The position numbers and the translations under genes are program-made. The notes beneath the pieces were generated by a model. It searched no databases. It was not told the origin of the DNA and saw nothing but the letters and a program-made list of their open reading frames with translations. This document shows positions 24,389 to 35,564 of a stretch of DNA of 64,000 nt, piece by piece. Location: positions 32,112,008 to 32,176,007 of the forward strand of contig CM049313.1 of the NCBI GenBank assembly GCA_026874595.1. The letters are read 5' to 3'. Positions within the stretch are counted from its first letter, which is position 1; each line of letters begins with the position of its first letter. This stretch comes from Sipunculus nudus (taxonomy: Eukaryota; Annelida; Sipuncula; Golfingiida; Sipunculidae).

Positions 24389-25796
24389 ATATCTGCAGAC
24401 AAGGTCGGGGATCTATGTTTTTACCATGGTCTGGCCATTACAGCAGTTAAAATCATGGGAGCAAAATAACTGAAAAAATATTTCACAGATCTTTATAACA
24501 CTTGATATGTGTATAGATATTCGTGAGAGGAGGAAGCCTAGATGTTAAATGGGGTCATGACCTTTACTATCAGAGTAACCCTCACTATGAATAGGTCCAT
24601 TTTTGGTGAAAATCACACAATTTTCTTTAATATATAAGAAAGCTTGCATGGATTTATATAAAAAACAAATTGACAGAAGATCTTGGATAGCTTTATTCTG
24701 AACGGAGACTGATTGTGTCCCCTATTATCCATATCTTGTTTTTGTGCCTTTTAATACACCCATAATTGCCACTTAACATCACTGTGAGCATTATAAGTCT
24801 AAAACTAATGGACAGATTTCTTTTATATTATGCACATGCATAGATATGGGTTATAGAATGATGTCTGTTTAAATTCAAGCCATGACATTTACCATGAGAG
24901 TGGCCTTGACCTTGAATATTTTCCAAATATTGTGAAAATCACACAAAATCTTAATATTTCAAGAAAGGATGCATGGATTGGTTCAATAATCAAGTTGACC
25001 AAAGATCTCGGATAGCTAAATGTATCCTGCAGGAGACAGGTCACGCCATTTTTTGTCCTTTTCTTGTTTTTGCACCTATTAATACCCCGATCATTGCCAT
25101 TTGACAGTACGGTGAGCATTTAAGTAAAAAACTAATGCACAGGTTTCTTTTATATTATGCACATGCATAGACATCAGTTATAGGATAGTCTGTTTCAATT
25201 GGGTCATGAACTTTACTATGAGAGTGGCATTGACCTTGAATATTTCCATATTAGGTGAAAAAACAAACAAAAACATGGTTTCTCAAGTGGATACATGTAT
25301 TTTTCTGATAAATCAAAATGAAAGATGTCAGATGATAATATGTAAGATTTTTGTGAACCCCATAACTTTGGAAGTACTGTATCTTTATTCTTCAAATGTG
25401 ATAGGTAGATGGTTTCCACCAAGATGTCAGACATGTTTGAAGACCGGTGACCATGACCATGCTTTTCCAGGTCAAATTTGCGGATACATAGGATTTTTGT
25501 TAACCCCAATAACAGTTAATGTACAGCATATCTTTTCTTCAAGTTTAATACACAAATTGTTTCCACCAAGATATTAGACATGTTTGAAGGCTGTTGACCT
25601 TGAGCTTGGTCTACAGGGTCAATCTGCAAATATATAAGTCCATAACTTTTGAAGTACTGCATCTCTTTTCTATCAGATTTGACACCAAAAAAATTTCGAT
25701 CAATATCTTTGAGTTATTGAAGACTGGTACCTTTAAGCGTGGTCTTCAAGGTCAAATTTGCAAATATATAGGATATTAGTTTACCTTATAACTTTG
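24389..25796 (+). mobile_element. R6 repeat copy in intron
   Basis: The head is degenerate (ATCTGCAGACAAGGTCGGGG resembles the GTATCCCCAGACAAAG head at 34861). Inside are tandem units of about 317 bp; the phrase TTTTATATTATGCACATGCA is seen near 24831 and 25148. The right boundary with the following R3-like array is not sharp. No coding sequence is seen. Confidence 0.55.
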
Positions 25797-26981
25797 AAGT
25801 ACTTGAGCTATAGCTATCACCCTTTGTTGTCTGTCCAATTGTCCAGCTCACAAATTGTAACTGTTAGACCTATAGAAACTTTTTACTGTACATCCAGGGA
25901 GGTCCTAGGCAGTTCTCCTAGGAAACCTGTAATAAGGTCATGGTGTCCAATATTTTGTGACCTCCAGGCTGAAAACATGATTTTAGCACCCAGACAGGCA
26001 GCTGGGGCACAAATTGTATCCATTAGGCATTGAATCCTGTAACAGGAAGGTCCTAGGCAAATGTCCTGGGAATTCTGAAATAAGATCACTGTAACCTATA
26101 TTCTGCGACCTCTAGGAAAAAGATGTCATATGAACAAGCTTAATGTCAGATGGGCACAAATTATCATCTTCGTACGCAACATCCTGGAAGGTTCTATGCA
26201 AATCTCCTTGGAAACCTGAAATTGGGTCATGGTGACCTACATTTTGTGACCTAGAAGCCGAAAACATGATTTTGAGCACCCAGAAAGTCAGACTGGCCAC
26301 AAATTGTACCTGTTAGACCCAGAATCATCTACTGTAACATTCTGAGAAGTCCTTGGCAAATGTACGTGGAAACCTGAAATTAGGTAATTTAGGTCAATTG
26401 TGCCTTTTTAGGAAAATAACATGTCATATGAACACCCTGAATGTCAGATTGGCACAAATTGTATCTATGAGACCTAGAATCTTCTAACATAAAATTCAGG
26501 GAGGTCCCAGGCAAATGTCCTTGGAAACCTGAAATTAGGTCACTATAACCTATATTCTGCAACCTGCAGGGAAAAGGTGTCATAATGATATGAGCACCCT
26601 GAATGTCAGATGGGCACAAATTGTATCCATTAAGCGTTGAATCTTCTAAAGCAACATCCAGGGAGGTTATAGGCAAATCTCTTTTGAAACCAGAAATTAT
26701 GTCATGCTGCACAAGCTATATTCTATGTGCTAGAGCAAAAAAAAATATGAAATTGAGCATCCAGACAGACAAGGTACAAATGTATCTATTTTCCTTTGAA
26801 CCTTATTTTGAAAAGTCTACTAAGGTTGTTGACAGGTCTCCTGTGAATCCTGATATTTTTATTTTCCGTCCATTTTTCTACATAGTAACATTTCCCATAT
26901 GTTTTTCTCAATGACAATGTATTATATTAATAAAAGAAATGAGCACCCAGTCAAAGAGAGCTGAGCATCATGGCCCATTTG
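25797..26981 (+). mobile_element. Diverged R3-like tandem array
   Basis: It starts near a GAGCTATAG head remnant with a TTGTCTGTCC tract. It continues as repeated units carrying a CACAAATTGTA phrase and CTTGGAAACCTGAAAT, and ends GCTGAGCATCATGGCCCATTTG. The units parallel the R3 core at 12606-15258 but lack the GGTGGCGCCACC palindrome. No gene is seen. Confidence 0.6.
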
Positions 26982-27176
26982 TTTTCAAGACTGGTGATCT
27001 TGACTTTGATTTTCATTATGATATTTATAATATTCCTTTCTTATATATTGTTTCTGAATCACTAAAATTAATATGAATAAACATAGTTCATACAGGTCTG
27101 GGAAACCAGGAAAAGTCTGGGAAATAAAAAATTGTGGTTCCTGGGCCGGGAAAAGCCCGTGAATTCCTTCATGTTA

Positions 27177-28515
27177 TTAGCTCAGCTGACTGTAAGTCAT
27201 CTGAGCTTTAGCAATCACTCTTTGTCCGTCGTCTGTCCGGCTGTCCGGTTGTCTGTCCGTAAGCAGGGCACAAATCGAAACCGCTGGACCTGGAATCTTC
27301 TAACTTTACATCCAGAGAGGTCCATGAAACATCTCCTTGGACACCTGGAATTAAGTCTCTGTTACCCATATTCTTTGAGCTATAGGGCTCAAAAGTACCC
27401 CCCAGAAAAATGGAAAATTTGGTACAAAAGCTCAAGTATCTGAACAACAAATGCATTGATCACCATGATTCTTTGCATGGATATGATCATGGAGTGTTTC
27501 ATCAGTTTCTGCAGACTGATGGTGCCACCTGTATTTTATTTATTTTTACGATTTTTTTCCTCTGTTTTTGATACCTTAAAAGTTGCGGTCATCTGATAAC
27601 AGGGCACAAATCGTATCAACTGGACCTAGAATCTTCTCTCTTAACATGCAGGGAGGCCCATGGAAATTCTCCTTGGAAACGTAAAATTATGTCTCTGTTA
27701 CCCAAAACCTCAGAGCTATGTTGCTCTCAAGTATCCCCCAGAATAATGGAAAATTTGATACAAAAGCTCAATTATCTGAACAACTGATGCATTGATCACC
27801 ATGATTCTTTGCATAGATTTTGATTATGGAGTGTTTCATCAGTTTCAGCAGACTGGTGGCGCCACCTGTATTTTTTCGATTTTTTACGATTTTTTTTTTC
27901 TTTATTTTTGATACCTAAAAAGATGCGGTCAACTGATAACAGGGCACAAATCAAAGCGACTGGACCTAGAATCTTCTATCTTGATATGAAGGGAGGCCCA
28001 TGAAAAGTCTCCTTGGAGACCTAAAATTAGGTCTCTGTTACCAGAGAAACCTTAGAGCTATGGGGCTCGGAAGTATCCCCCAGAATAATGGGAAAATTTG
28101 ATACAAAAGCTCAAGTATCTCAACAACTAATGGATTGGTCATCATGTTTCTTTGCATGGATTTTGGTCATGGAATGTTTCATCAGTTTCTGCAGACTTGT
28201 GGGGCCACCTGTTTTTTTTATTTTTTGTGTTCTTTTCTCTGTTTTTGAGACCTTTAAAGATGTGGTCATCCTTTAACAGTGCACATGGTCCTAGAATCTT
28301 CATTCTTGTCATGCAAGGAGGCCCATGAAAAGTGTCTGTGGAAACCTGAAAATAGGTCTCTGTTTCCCATATCCTTAAAGCTATTGGACTCCGAAGTATC
28401 CCTCAGAAAAATGGACAATTTGATACAAAAGTTGAAGTATCTGAACAACTTATGCCGAGATCACCATGATTCTTTGCCTGGATATTGATTATGGAGTGTT
28501 TCATCAGTTTCTGCA
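27177..28515 (+). mobile_element. R3 element, 3'-truncated
   Basis: The head TTAGCTCAGCTGACTG and its inverse CTGAGCTTTAG are followed by a GTCCG tract and about four core units. A GGTGGCGCCACC palindrome is at about 27856 and one-base variants lie near 27521 and 28199. The element stops within a unit at about 28515 without the hairpin-CTTG tail, so the 3' end is lost. Confidence 0.7.
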
Positions 28516-28766
28516 TTACTTACACAGTAATGAACTGAGATTTCTCATTTTCTGTTCTGTCACCTTTGTGTTAATCTCTGATGCATGTTCAGTTTTTCAG
28601 ATTCCCTTGTCATATAGACCTTTGTATTTTATGGATAATCAGTAAACAAACCTGGGCCAATAACTAGTCTGATTTACAAAAATTTCTACTAATAACCAGC
28701 TGTGTCTGCTTGTGTGGGCACATTTAATCTTTGAAAGAGTAACTGTGATAACTTTTTGTGTTTCAG

Positions 28767-28808
28767 GATGGGAAAATGTTGGTGTGGGATGCATTTACAA
28801 CGAACAAG
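28767..28808 (+). CDS. GNB5: GNB5 42-nt exon (end of WD repeat 1)
   Basis: TTTCAG precedes and GTAAAG follows this 42-nt exon. It encodes exactly 14 residues, DGKMLVWDAFTTNK, in phase with the preceding exon. The VWD is the WD signature that closes the first propeller repeat, and the FTTNK ending is typical of G-protein beta subunits. Small exons at this place are known in the family. No frame damage is seen. Confidence 0.93.
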
Positions 28809-29323
28809 GTAAAGTTTTTTCTTTAATTTATTACAGGTTTTGAAAGGTTCTCAATCAATCTTGCTTTGATTAATATTGGAGTATAATCCATGACATATTT
28901 CATTGCAGATTCTCTCACTCTCTTTGACCTCCCAAGTTTGATTTTGATAAATTATATGTTAATGATAGGGCTTGACATTAACTTTGGAAATACTTGCCCT
29001 GTTTTGCAAATAACATGATGGTTTTACTTGCCTTATAAGGGATTGAAATAATGTTACATTCCCTTAGGGAATGCTGTGTGTTGCTGGAATATTCCCCATC
29101 AAAAGTTACATTCCCTCATATAGAAGTGGTTTATATATGTTAGATGAATAACACAACTTGTCCTTTGAAAAGCCTTTCTTTATCTTTATAATATTGTTCT
29201 TTCTTGATCTGCCTAACAACAGTAAGGCTTAATAATTGTTTTCTTTAATCTATTGATTGGACAGAGAAACAGTGTAATAAGGGAACAAGACAAATAAACA
29301 TTAGTGGGTTCTGCCATCCAAGT
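28809..29323 (+). other. GNB5: GNB5 intron, unique part before the DIRS insertion
   Basis: The donor GTAAAG begins this AT-rich stretch, in which I recognise no repeat family or exon. The intron continues past the retrotransposon to 38351, 9543 bp in all. Confidence 0.7.
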
Positions 29324-29344
29324 TTTTATTACGTAAACATAATT

Positions 29345-29500
29345 GTGAGCTGTTTCTGTATTAATGAGAATTTTCTCTGTTAAAGTTTATACGCCAGAGT
29401 AAGCCAACCGAAAATTTTCCCTTATTGGGCCTATTATCGCCCATCCCGCCTCGTTCCCGTGTATCTAGGTCACACTTCCGTTACCCATAATCACATTTTC
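29345..29500 (+). repeat. DIRS left inverted terminal repeat
   Basis: About 155 bp here are the inverse of 34611-34765, nearly identical. Landmarks are GCCAGAGTAAGCC, ATTGGGCCTATTATCGCC and TTACCCATAATCACATTTT. The two ITRs differ by a small indel near the outer end (CTGTTTCTG against CTTTTCTG). The distinct sequence outside the repeat (29324-29344) is what the internal complementary region copies. Confidence 0.92.
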
Positions 29501-30085
29501 TTCTGGCGTTCGCCATGATGGACGTGTGATCCCGCTCTGCGAGATTCGTCCACTGTTGGGTTTGTACTAATGAGTTTACCAACTGAACTGTAAGTTGTCT
29601 TCTTTTTCCCTTGCCCGCCATGGAGAACCCCACTTATTGTGGCTCTTGTGGTTCTTAATCCCGGTTGGGACCCCCACCCCCCTCTTTTTTTTGTTGCCAC
29701 TCCAACATTGTCTCCTGCCGTGTTCCGGCTGATCCTTGTTTTCACTGCCAGACTTAGACGTCTGACCAGTGGGCCCTTTCCCGGATTGGGCTCATTCCCC
29801 GGTACTTGGGGGTTCACCCTCCTGTATTCCATTGTCTGACCCCGTGGTTGTCTCCGAGGGGGGGGGGGGGGGGGGGGGGCCTACCCTGGTTGACCGCACC
29901 ACGGCCGTGCTGCCTTCACCGTCCGTTCCCGCCGGTCCTGTCACCTCTCCAGTGGTTTCGACAGTTATATCGTTGCATTCTCATTCACGGAACCGGAATT
30001 CTTTCCCCGTTCCCGCGGCCTCCCGTTCTGCCAGCACATCTGCCTATTCCATATTACATTATTGTCCCAGGTTTGTTAATCACTT

Positions 30086-31500
30086 ATGTCGGATCTCGAC
30101 GATTCGTCTAGACCCGATTCTGTCCGCCCGGCGCCCTCGCCGGTGCCCCGGTACTTTCTCCCCGGCCGTTCTCGTCGCCAGCTCCTCGCCGCATTTCTTC
30201 CTTATCCCCGGGGCCGGCTGGAGCCGTCCCGCTGGATCGCCCGGACCTTCCTGGTGTGCAGGTACATGCGTCGGTCCCTACTGCCTCCATTCGGGGCTGC
30301 CAGCCTCGCCTCCGGTTCCTCCGTCTGCCGTCGTTCCTTAACGGCCGGCCGGCTCTTTTTTTCAGTTACCATCTGCTGTGCGGCCTGCGGCTCTGGTTCC
30401 TGTGCCTTCCCGGATGGTTCCTGTGGCTGCTCATTCCCCAGCTTCCGGTTTCCAGCCTCCCGTGGCTCCGGCTCAGCGGGTCTCTCTGGCTCCCCCTACA
30501 CGGGGTTCTCCAGGGTCCCCGACTGCTCAGTCAGCCGATCCCGCCCTGGCATCAGACCACACAGGAGGCTAACCCTAGTGGTCCGAAGTTCCGTAGGTAC
30601 AACCTCGGACTTCCTCGGTTCTTCTTTGAATCCTGGCCCCTTCATTCGCCCTCCGCCGCACCCGCCGTGTGTCTGGTATTACTGACCGCTGGGGGGATCT
30701 CTTCCGTGGGCGCCCCGCGGTGGTCTCGGGGTCTCGCTCTACTGGGGCCCCGCTTCCGCCGGGTTCGGATACACCTTGGTCCCCCGGTACCCTCGGGAGT
30801 TCCCTTGGGTACCGGGCTCCCGGGCTGCCTGTTCGTTCGCTTGCTCCCTTCTCCTGAGCTCCCGGATGTTTAGTCTGCTCCGCTGCGCCTCGTGTCCGGC
30901 CTGGCACAGCCGTTTGCGGACGGTCAGTCTTTAATTCCATCCTCTGTCCAGTTTTCCGATCGTCACCTGTCGGATCTGGAGGGGCTCGGCCGGCAAGCGG
31001 CCGATATGGTTTATGACTTGCAAGCTGTCCCTTGCTTGCTCGCCGTTTCCGGACACGCTCACTCTCCCCGACATATGGCAGGCTTCTGCCCATTCTGGGG
31101 CTGTGTTCCATTCAGGTCGTTGGCGCACGGTTGTTAATTGCATCTTGTTACGCCGCCCGGCTTGCATTCAGTCATTTATGCACTAACGGCCGCGGCTTCT
31201 CCGACGGAGTTAACCGAGCTTTACTCTCCGCCTTTCCCGGTTCCCTGCTGTTTGGCGGTCAGTTACGGCCTCTCTTTGACCGCGCCTTGGCGCGCTCGGA
31301 TTGTCAGGCCCGCCTCCGCTCGACCTCCCTTGCGCCTCGGCCTTCCTTCCGTGTTCCCCGCCTTTGGCCTCCGGTTGCAGCTTCCGCTCAGCCGCGTCGC
31401 GCATCTGCTACCTCGTCACGTCCTTCAGGACGTTCCAGCCGTTCTCCGCCTTTCGTGGTCGCTCCTCCCAACGAGGTTCGACCGAGAAATGACTCTCTAG
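30086..31500 (+). pseudogene. DIRS gag-like ORF, frameshifted
   Basis: A plausible start at 30086 gives MSDLDDSSRPDSVRPAPSPV, a proline/arginine/serine-rich N-terminus. The likely reading then passes through all three frames: a segment near 30590 has FRRYNLGLPRFF, one near 30960 has DLEGLGRQAADMVYDLQAV, and one near 31070 has LPDIWQASAHSGAVF. No single frame covers it, so several indels are present. A 22-base G run at 29858-29879 lies upstream. DIRS first ORFs are poorly conserved, so the gag label rests mainly on position. Confidence 0.6.
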
Positions 31501-32880
31501 CTCCGGTCGGCGCTCGGCTCAGCGACCTTTTTCCCGCGTGGGCGGATTTCACCTCCCAGCGGTTAATTCTCAGCGCCCTACAGTTCGGGTTCCGTCTTGC
31601 GTTTAGCACTCTCCGCCTCCGTCCAACCGGCCAAACGCCTCGCTTGGCGGAGGCCCTTCAATCTATGTTAGACAATCGGGCAATAACGAGGTTTCCCCAT
31701 CCACCGTGGGGTTTTCCCTCTCGCCTTTTCTTGTTCCCGAACCGCACGCCCGTTGGCCCCCGATCATGGACCTGAAGCGCCTCCATTCGTTCATCCGTCC
31801 GCCCCCGTTTCGGATGTTCATTATCCATGCTGTACTCCGCATTGTTCGGCAGATGGATTCGGCGTTCAAATATAGACCTTACGGATGCCTAATTTCACGT
31901 TTCCGTTCCGGGTCCATCCGTTCGGGATCCACGTGGCCCCCTGGAATTTACCATCCTTGTTCACGCGGTCCCGAGTTCTCTCCGTTCACCGGGCATTTCT
32001 GTGCTCCCTTATCTGGACGATGGCTTGTCCATGCGGCCGCATCGCATCGCATCGCTCCCAGGTTCTCAACTTACTTCGGAACCTCGGCTTCCTGGTCACT
32101 GCGGCGAAATCTCTTCTCACTCACACCCAGTCCCTCCAATTTCTGGGTGTCATGCTCGCTTTGGCGTCCGGCACTGCGTCGCTCCCGCGCGATTTTACTC
32201 TCACGCTCCGCCGCCTGATTCGTTCCTTCTCACGAGGCGCCGTGTAGACTCGCGCACTGCGGCTTCTCTCCACGGTGCTCTCAACCGGGCCGCTTCTCTC
32301 ATCCCGTTCGGCCGCCTGTACCTGCGTCCGATTCAGTCTATCTTGCGCCGTCACGGCCTTCTCCGGTTACCTCGGTTTGTCCTACGATCCTCCTGTTTCG
32401 GCGCACCTGGCGGTCCCTTCGTCCCTGGATGGACCTTTCCTGTCTCCTGCGCGGCATTCCTTTTTCCAGGGATGTCAATTGCACCGTCTATACCGATGCG
32501 TCTCTCCTCGGTTGGGGGGACCATCTCGCCGATCTTCGCGCTTACGGGATATGCTCCCCGTTGGAACGTCTGCTCCATATCAATTTCCTCGACCTGCGTG
32601 CCGTCCGTCGCGCGATCTCCCACTGGTCTCCCTGCTTGTTCGGACGTCCCATTCTCGTCCGGCCCGACATTCCCACGGTTGTGGCATATATCAACAAGCA
32701 GGGCGGTACTCGGTCTCCCTCGCTCATGCAGGCGACTTCCCTTTTGTTCGATCTATGCCTCTCTCTCCAGGCATCAGTTCGTGCATCCCCTCTTCCGGGC
32801 GTGGCGCACATCCTAGCGGACGCCCCTTCTGCATCCGGCGTCTCTTCCTTCCCCGCCGCTCCTTCCGCACCCGGTTATTC
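31500..32880 (+). pseudogene. DIRS reverse transcriptase / RNase H, broken
   Basis: The domain starts with LSDLFPAWADFTSQRL, then GFPSRLFLFPN, a frame change, and RWPPIMDLKRLHSFIRPPPF (RT motifs 1-2). IDLTDA at 31872-31889 holds the first catalytic Asp but runs into a TAA where the family has an aromatic residue. PFG is in another frame and about 20 residues before it appear deleted. YLDD, the RT active site, is at 32010-32021. GALNRAASLIPFGRLYLRP follows. RNase H (32429 onward) reads VYTDASLLGWG, LDLRAV (usually Glu at its second position), INKQGG and HILAD. At least four frame changes are needed, so it is inactive. Confidence 0.85.
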
Positions 32881-32883
32881 TGA

Positions 32884-34425
32884 GTGTTTTCGCTCGCCTT
32901 GGGCGGCCGGAATTCGATCTGTTCGATTTTCTGTCCCCCCCCCCCCCCCGTTCTCGTGCCTTCCGAGACGCGTCTCCGTCCCCTCGCGACCGTCTCCCCG
33001 ACCCGCCGCCGTCCGGGTGGTCTCACCGGTTTCTCTTGCGTTTCCGGCGCCTCCTCTCCTCCGCCATGTCCTTCTCCGCTTGTCCCGCGCGGACCATACT
33101 ACCCTGCTTCTCATCCTTCCCTTTCAACCTGCGGCTCCATGGTTTCCTCTGTGGCGCTCGCTTCTCTCTCGCCCCCCGCTTATACTACAGCTCCGCATCG
33201 CGCTCCTGTCGTTCCCTCGAACGCGTCGCCCGTTTCGGTCGTGCCCTCTATGCGCATGCGTGCTTTCATCGGACACCTCAAGGATCAGGGCATTTCAAGT
33301 CTGGCTGCTCTCCTTGCCTCGGCTCCCCGTTGCCGTTCTTCGGACCGCATCTATGACTCCCGGTGGCGTCTCTTCACGGAGTGGGCGTCTTCCTGCAGAA
33401 TCTCCCCTTTAGATCCGTCGCTTGCGGCTGTTTTGGATTTTTTCGTGTTCTTACTGCAGGATAAACATTTATCCTATCCCTCTCTGCGTGGCTATCGCGC
33501 CGCCCTGCTGTCGGTGCTCCGTCCGCTGGGTCACGATCGTGTCCTTCATCACCCGTTGGTGTCGGACTTTCTCAAGGGGGTTCAGGCCCGTGCGTCTCGT
33601 CATCAGTATGTTGCGCCTTCCTGGCGCCTGGACGTCGTCTTACGTCACCTCCGGGAACCCCCTTATGCGCCGTTGCGTTCGGCCCATCTTCTACCTTTGT
33701 CTCGGACAACGGTTTTCCTCCTAGCTCTTGCCTCGGCAGGTCGCCGTTCTGAGCTTCATGCCCTCGTGGCTGATTCGAAATTCCCGCAAGTTGCGGCCGC
33801 CGCTTCGTCGGCCACCCTACATTTTCCTCCGGACTTTTATAGGAAATATCACAATTTCGATGACCCTCCATCTGCTTGGCACGTTCCGGCACTCCCTACC
33901 GGTCCGTACCGTTCTGGGGATACCCCTTGCCCGGTTTGTGCGTTGCGTTATTATCTACACGCTCCTCCTTCTTTACGGGGGGAGGGGGGGGGGGGGCGCA
34001 AGAAGTTGTTTATTTCTACAAAAGTCACATCTTCCAATTAGGTGATTAGCCCTTTCACCATTAGTGCGTGACTCAACACTACTATCGTCGCCGCATATGA
34101 ATCAGCTTCTCCTTCCACACTAGACCAACTTCACTTCAAGGCCCATGACATTCGAGCTATTTCGACTTCCTTGGCCCATTTCTCCGGGATCTCACCTAAT
34201 CAGTTGGTCAAGATGGGATACTGGATATCCCCATCTCCGTTCACACGCTTCTATCTGAAAGATGTTCCGCTCCAGGCTTCGGGCGTCTACTCCATGGGCC
34301 CTGTGATCGCGTCGGGTGAGGTCCTACAATTTTCCAGGCCTTCTTCTTCCTCTCCGTCTGTCCCGCCACCGACGTCGACTGCTGCTCCATCACCGCACTG
34401 TGATTCCTCGTTCCAGCGTTACAGG
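32884..34425 (+). pseudogene. DIRS tyrosine recombinase, two in-frame stops
   Basis: One frame covers the domain. IYDSRWRLFTEW and LRGYRAALLSVL form the N-terminal DNA-binding part. LASAGRRSELHAL carries the first catalytic Arg. KAHDIRAISTSLAHFSG holds the H-x-x-R pair (His codon 34144, Arg codon 34153). FTRFYLKDV carries the nucleophile Tyr (codon 34252). The frame is broken only by TAG at 34039 and TGA at 34069, between the first Arg and the HxxR motif. The coding part probably begins near 33240; upstream codons overlap RNase H in another frame. The recombinase would insert circular DNA intermediates. Confidence 0.88.
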
Positions 34426-34459
34426 TAGGTGCCCCCTCCCCAAGGCATGTCTGTTTTTT

Positions 34460-34570
34460 TCTCATTGATACAGAAACAGCTCACAATTATGTTTACGTAA
34501 TAAAACCCCCCCATTCCCTCCCTGTGAATGGTGGTTTTGTTAGTAAACTGTTGTGAGCTTTTCTGTATTA
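34460..34570 (-). repeat. DIRS internal complementary region
   Basis: The first half is the inverse of the left terminus (about 29324-29372, one mismatch near TCATTGATAC). The second half is the inverse of the right terminus (about 34752-34816), including the seven-G run and a CCACCATTCACAGGG segment. The halves meet at TAATAAAACCCCC, reproducing the circle junction. This is the diagnostic DIRS feature thought to template completion of the ends during reverse transcription. Confidence 0.92.
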
Positions 34571-34610
34571 CAAACATCGCTCCCTCCCAGTCCTCTTCCT
34601 TATGCCTTCG

Positions 34611-34765
34611 AAAAATGTGATTATGGGTAACGGAAGTGTGACCTAGATACACGGGAACGAGGCGGGATGGGCGATAATAGGCCCAATAAGGGAAAATTTT
34701 CGGTTGGCTTACTCTGGCGTATAAACTTTAACAGAGAAAATTCTCATTAATACAGAAAAGCTCAC
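34611..34765 (-). repeat. DIRS right inverted terminal repeat
   Basis: This is the inverse of 29345-29500, followed by the right-end-specific segment to 34816. The flank continues as CTTTAAAAGG with no target duplication matching the left flank. Confidence 0.9.
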
Positions 34766-34816
34766 AACAGTTTACTAACAAAACCACCATTCACAGGGAG
34801 GGAATGGGGGGGTTTT

Positions 34817-35564
34817 CTTTAAAAGGCACACCATGAACAATTAAGTGTTGCTAGGTCATTGTATCCCCAGACAAAGTCAGGGGATACTATGTTTTCATGA
34901 CGGTCCCGCTAGCTGCCGCCACCGCATATAAATCTTGTTGGCGCAATAACTCAAAATATTTCACAGATCTTTACCAAACTTGGTATATGTATAAAAGTAA
35001 TTTAAATGGTTGACACCTTTTGAAAAAGACTAGCTGTGTGTAGGTTCTTGTACACAAGCTATCGGGTGCTCGGTCCCCTTCCTCAGGTGTCGACCTACAC
35101 ACTGAACCTACACACAGCTAGTCTTTTTCAAAAGGTGTCAACCATTTTCATTACTTTTGTAAGTAACAGACTAGCACGGCATTTCAAAACTTTACATCAT
35201 GGTATATGTATAGATATGGGTGAATGGACAACGCCTATTTAAAATGAGGTCATGACCTCTACTAGGAGAGTGTCCTTGACCTTGAATAGGTCCAATTTTG
35301 GGGAAAATCACACATATTCTTAAATATCTCTCGAAATCTTGCATGGATTGATCCTAAAATCAAGTTGATCAAAGATCATGGATAGGGTTGTCATGTTCCA
35401 GAAACTGGTGGCGCCACCTATTATTCTTTACTTGTTTTCGTGCCTTTTAATACCCCCAAAATTGCCACTTGACAGTACTGGGAGCATTATAAGTCAAAAA
35501 CTAATGGACAGATTTCTTTTATATTATGCATATACATAGATATGGGTTATGGGATGATGTGTCT
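34817..35564 (+). mobile_element. R6 repeat copy 2 with embedded foldback insertion
   Basis: The head at 34861 folds as GTATCCCC paired with GGGGATAC. The interior matches the intron copy at 24389 (phrases TTTCACAGATCTTTA and TTGATCAAAGATC). TATCTC at 35325 and GGTGGCGCCACC at 35407 show the shared 82-bp module. It is interrupted at about 34994-35205 by an inverted-repeat insertion. The 3' end abuts an R1 head at 35565 and no tail hairpin was recognised. Positions 34817-34860 are unassigned flank. Confidence 0.6.
34994..35205. mobile_element. Foldback insertion with ~55-bp arms
   Basis: The arms at about 34992-35046 and 35103-35157 are inverted copies (GGTTGACACCTTTTG, GACTAGCTGTGTGTAGG), nearly perfect, around a ~56-bp loop. 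TGGTATATGTATA flanks it on both sides and could be a 13-bp target duplication. The outside sequence joins into a continuous R6 repeat. It carries no coding sequence. Confidence 0.6.

Larger units (their letters stand above)
24185..28766 (+). other. GNB5: GNB5 intron filled with R6 and R3 repeats
   Basis: This 4582-bp intron has donor GTTTGT and acceptor TTTCAG. It carries R6 (24389-25796), a diverged R3-like array (25797-26981) and a second R3 copy (27177-28515), all in the gene's sense direction. The last ~250 bp look unique. No additional exon was recognised. Confidence 0.8.
29324..34816 (+). mobile_element. DIRS-type tyrosine-recombinase retrotransposon, decayed
   Basis: This 5.5-kb element has inverted terminal repeats, a gag-like region, reverse transcriptase, RNase H and a tyrosine recombinase, in the order known for DIRS elements. 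These integrate with a recombinase, not a DDE integrase, and leave no target duplication. An internal complementary region at 34460-34570 copies both outer ends inverted and joined, which fixes the termini at 29324 (TTTTATTACG) and 34816 (GGGGTTTT). The shared TTTT is the joint of the presumed circular intermediate. It is GC-rich against AT-rich surroundings and lies sense-strand in a GNB5 intron. Frameshifts and stops show this copy cannot make its proteins. Confidence 0.93.

Noticed and set aside
29858-29879. 22-base G run as a G-quadruplex or regulatory feature
   Set aside because: Single homopolymer in a decayed element, equally likely a sequencing or slippage effect; no supporting context.
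29491-33892. Long minus-strand frames within the DIRS element
   Set aside because: GC-rich coding DNA leaves stop-poor antisense frames. None shows a domain, while the plus strand carries RT, RNase H and recombinase motifs.
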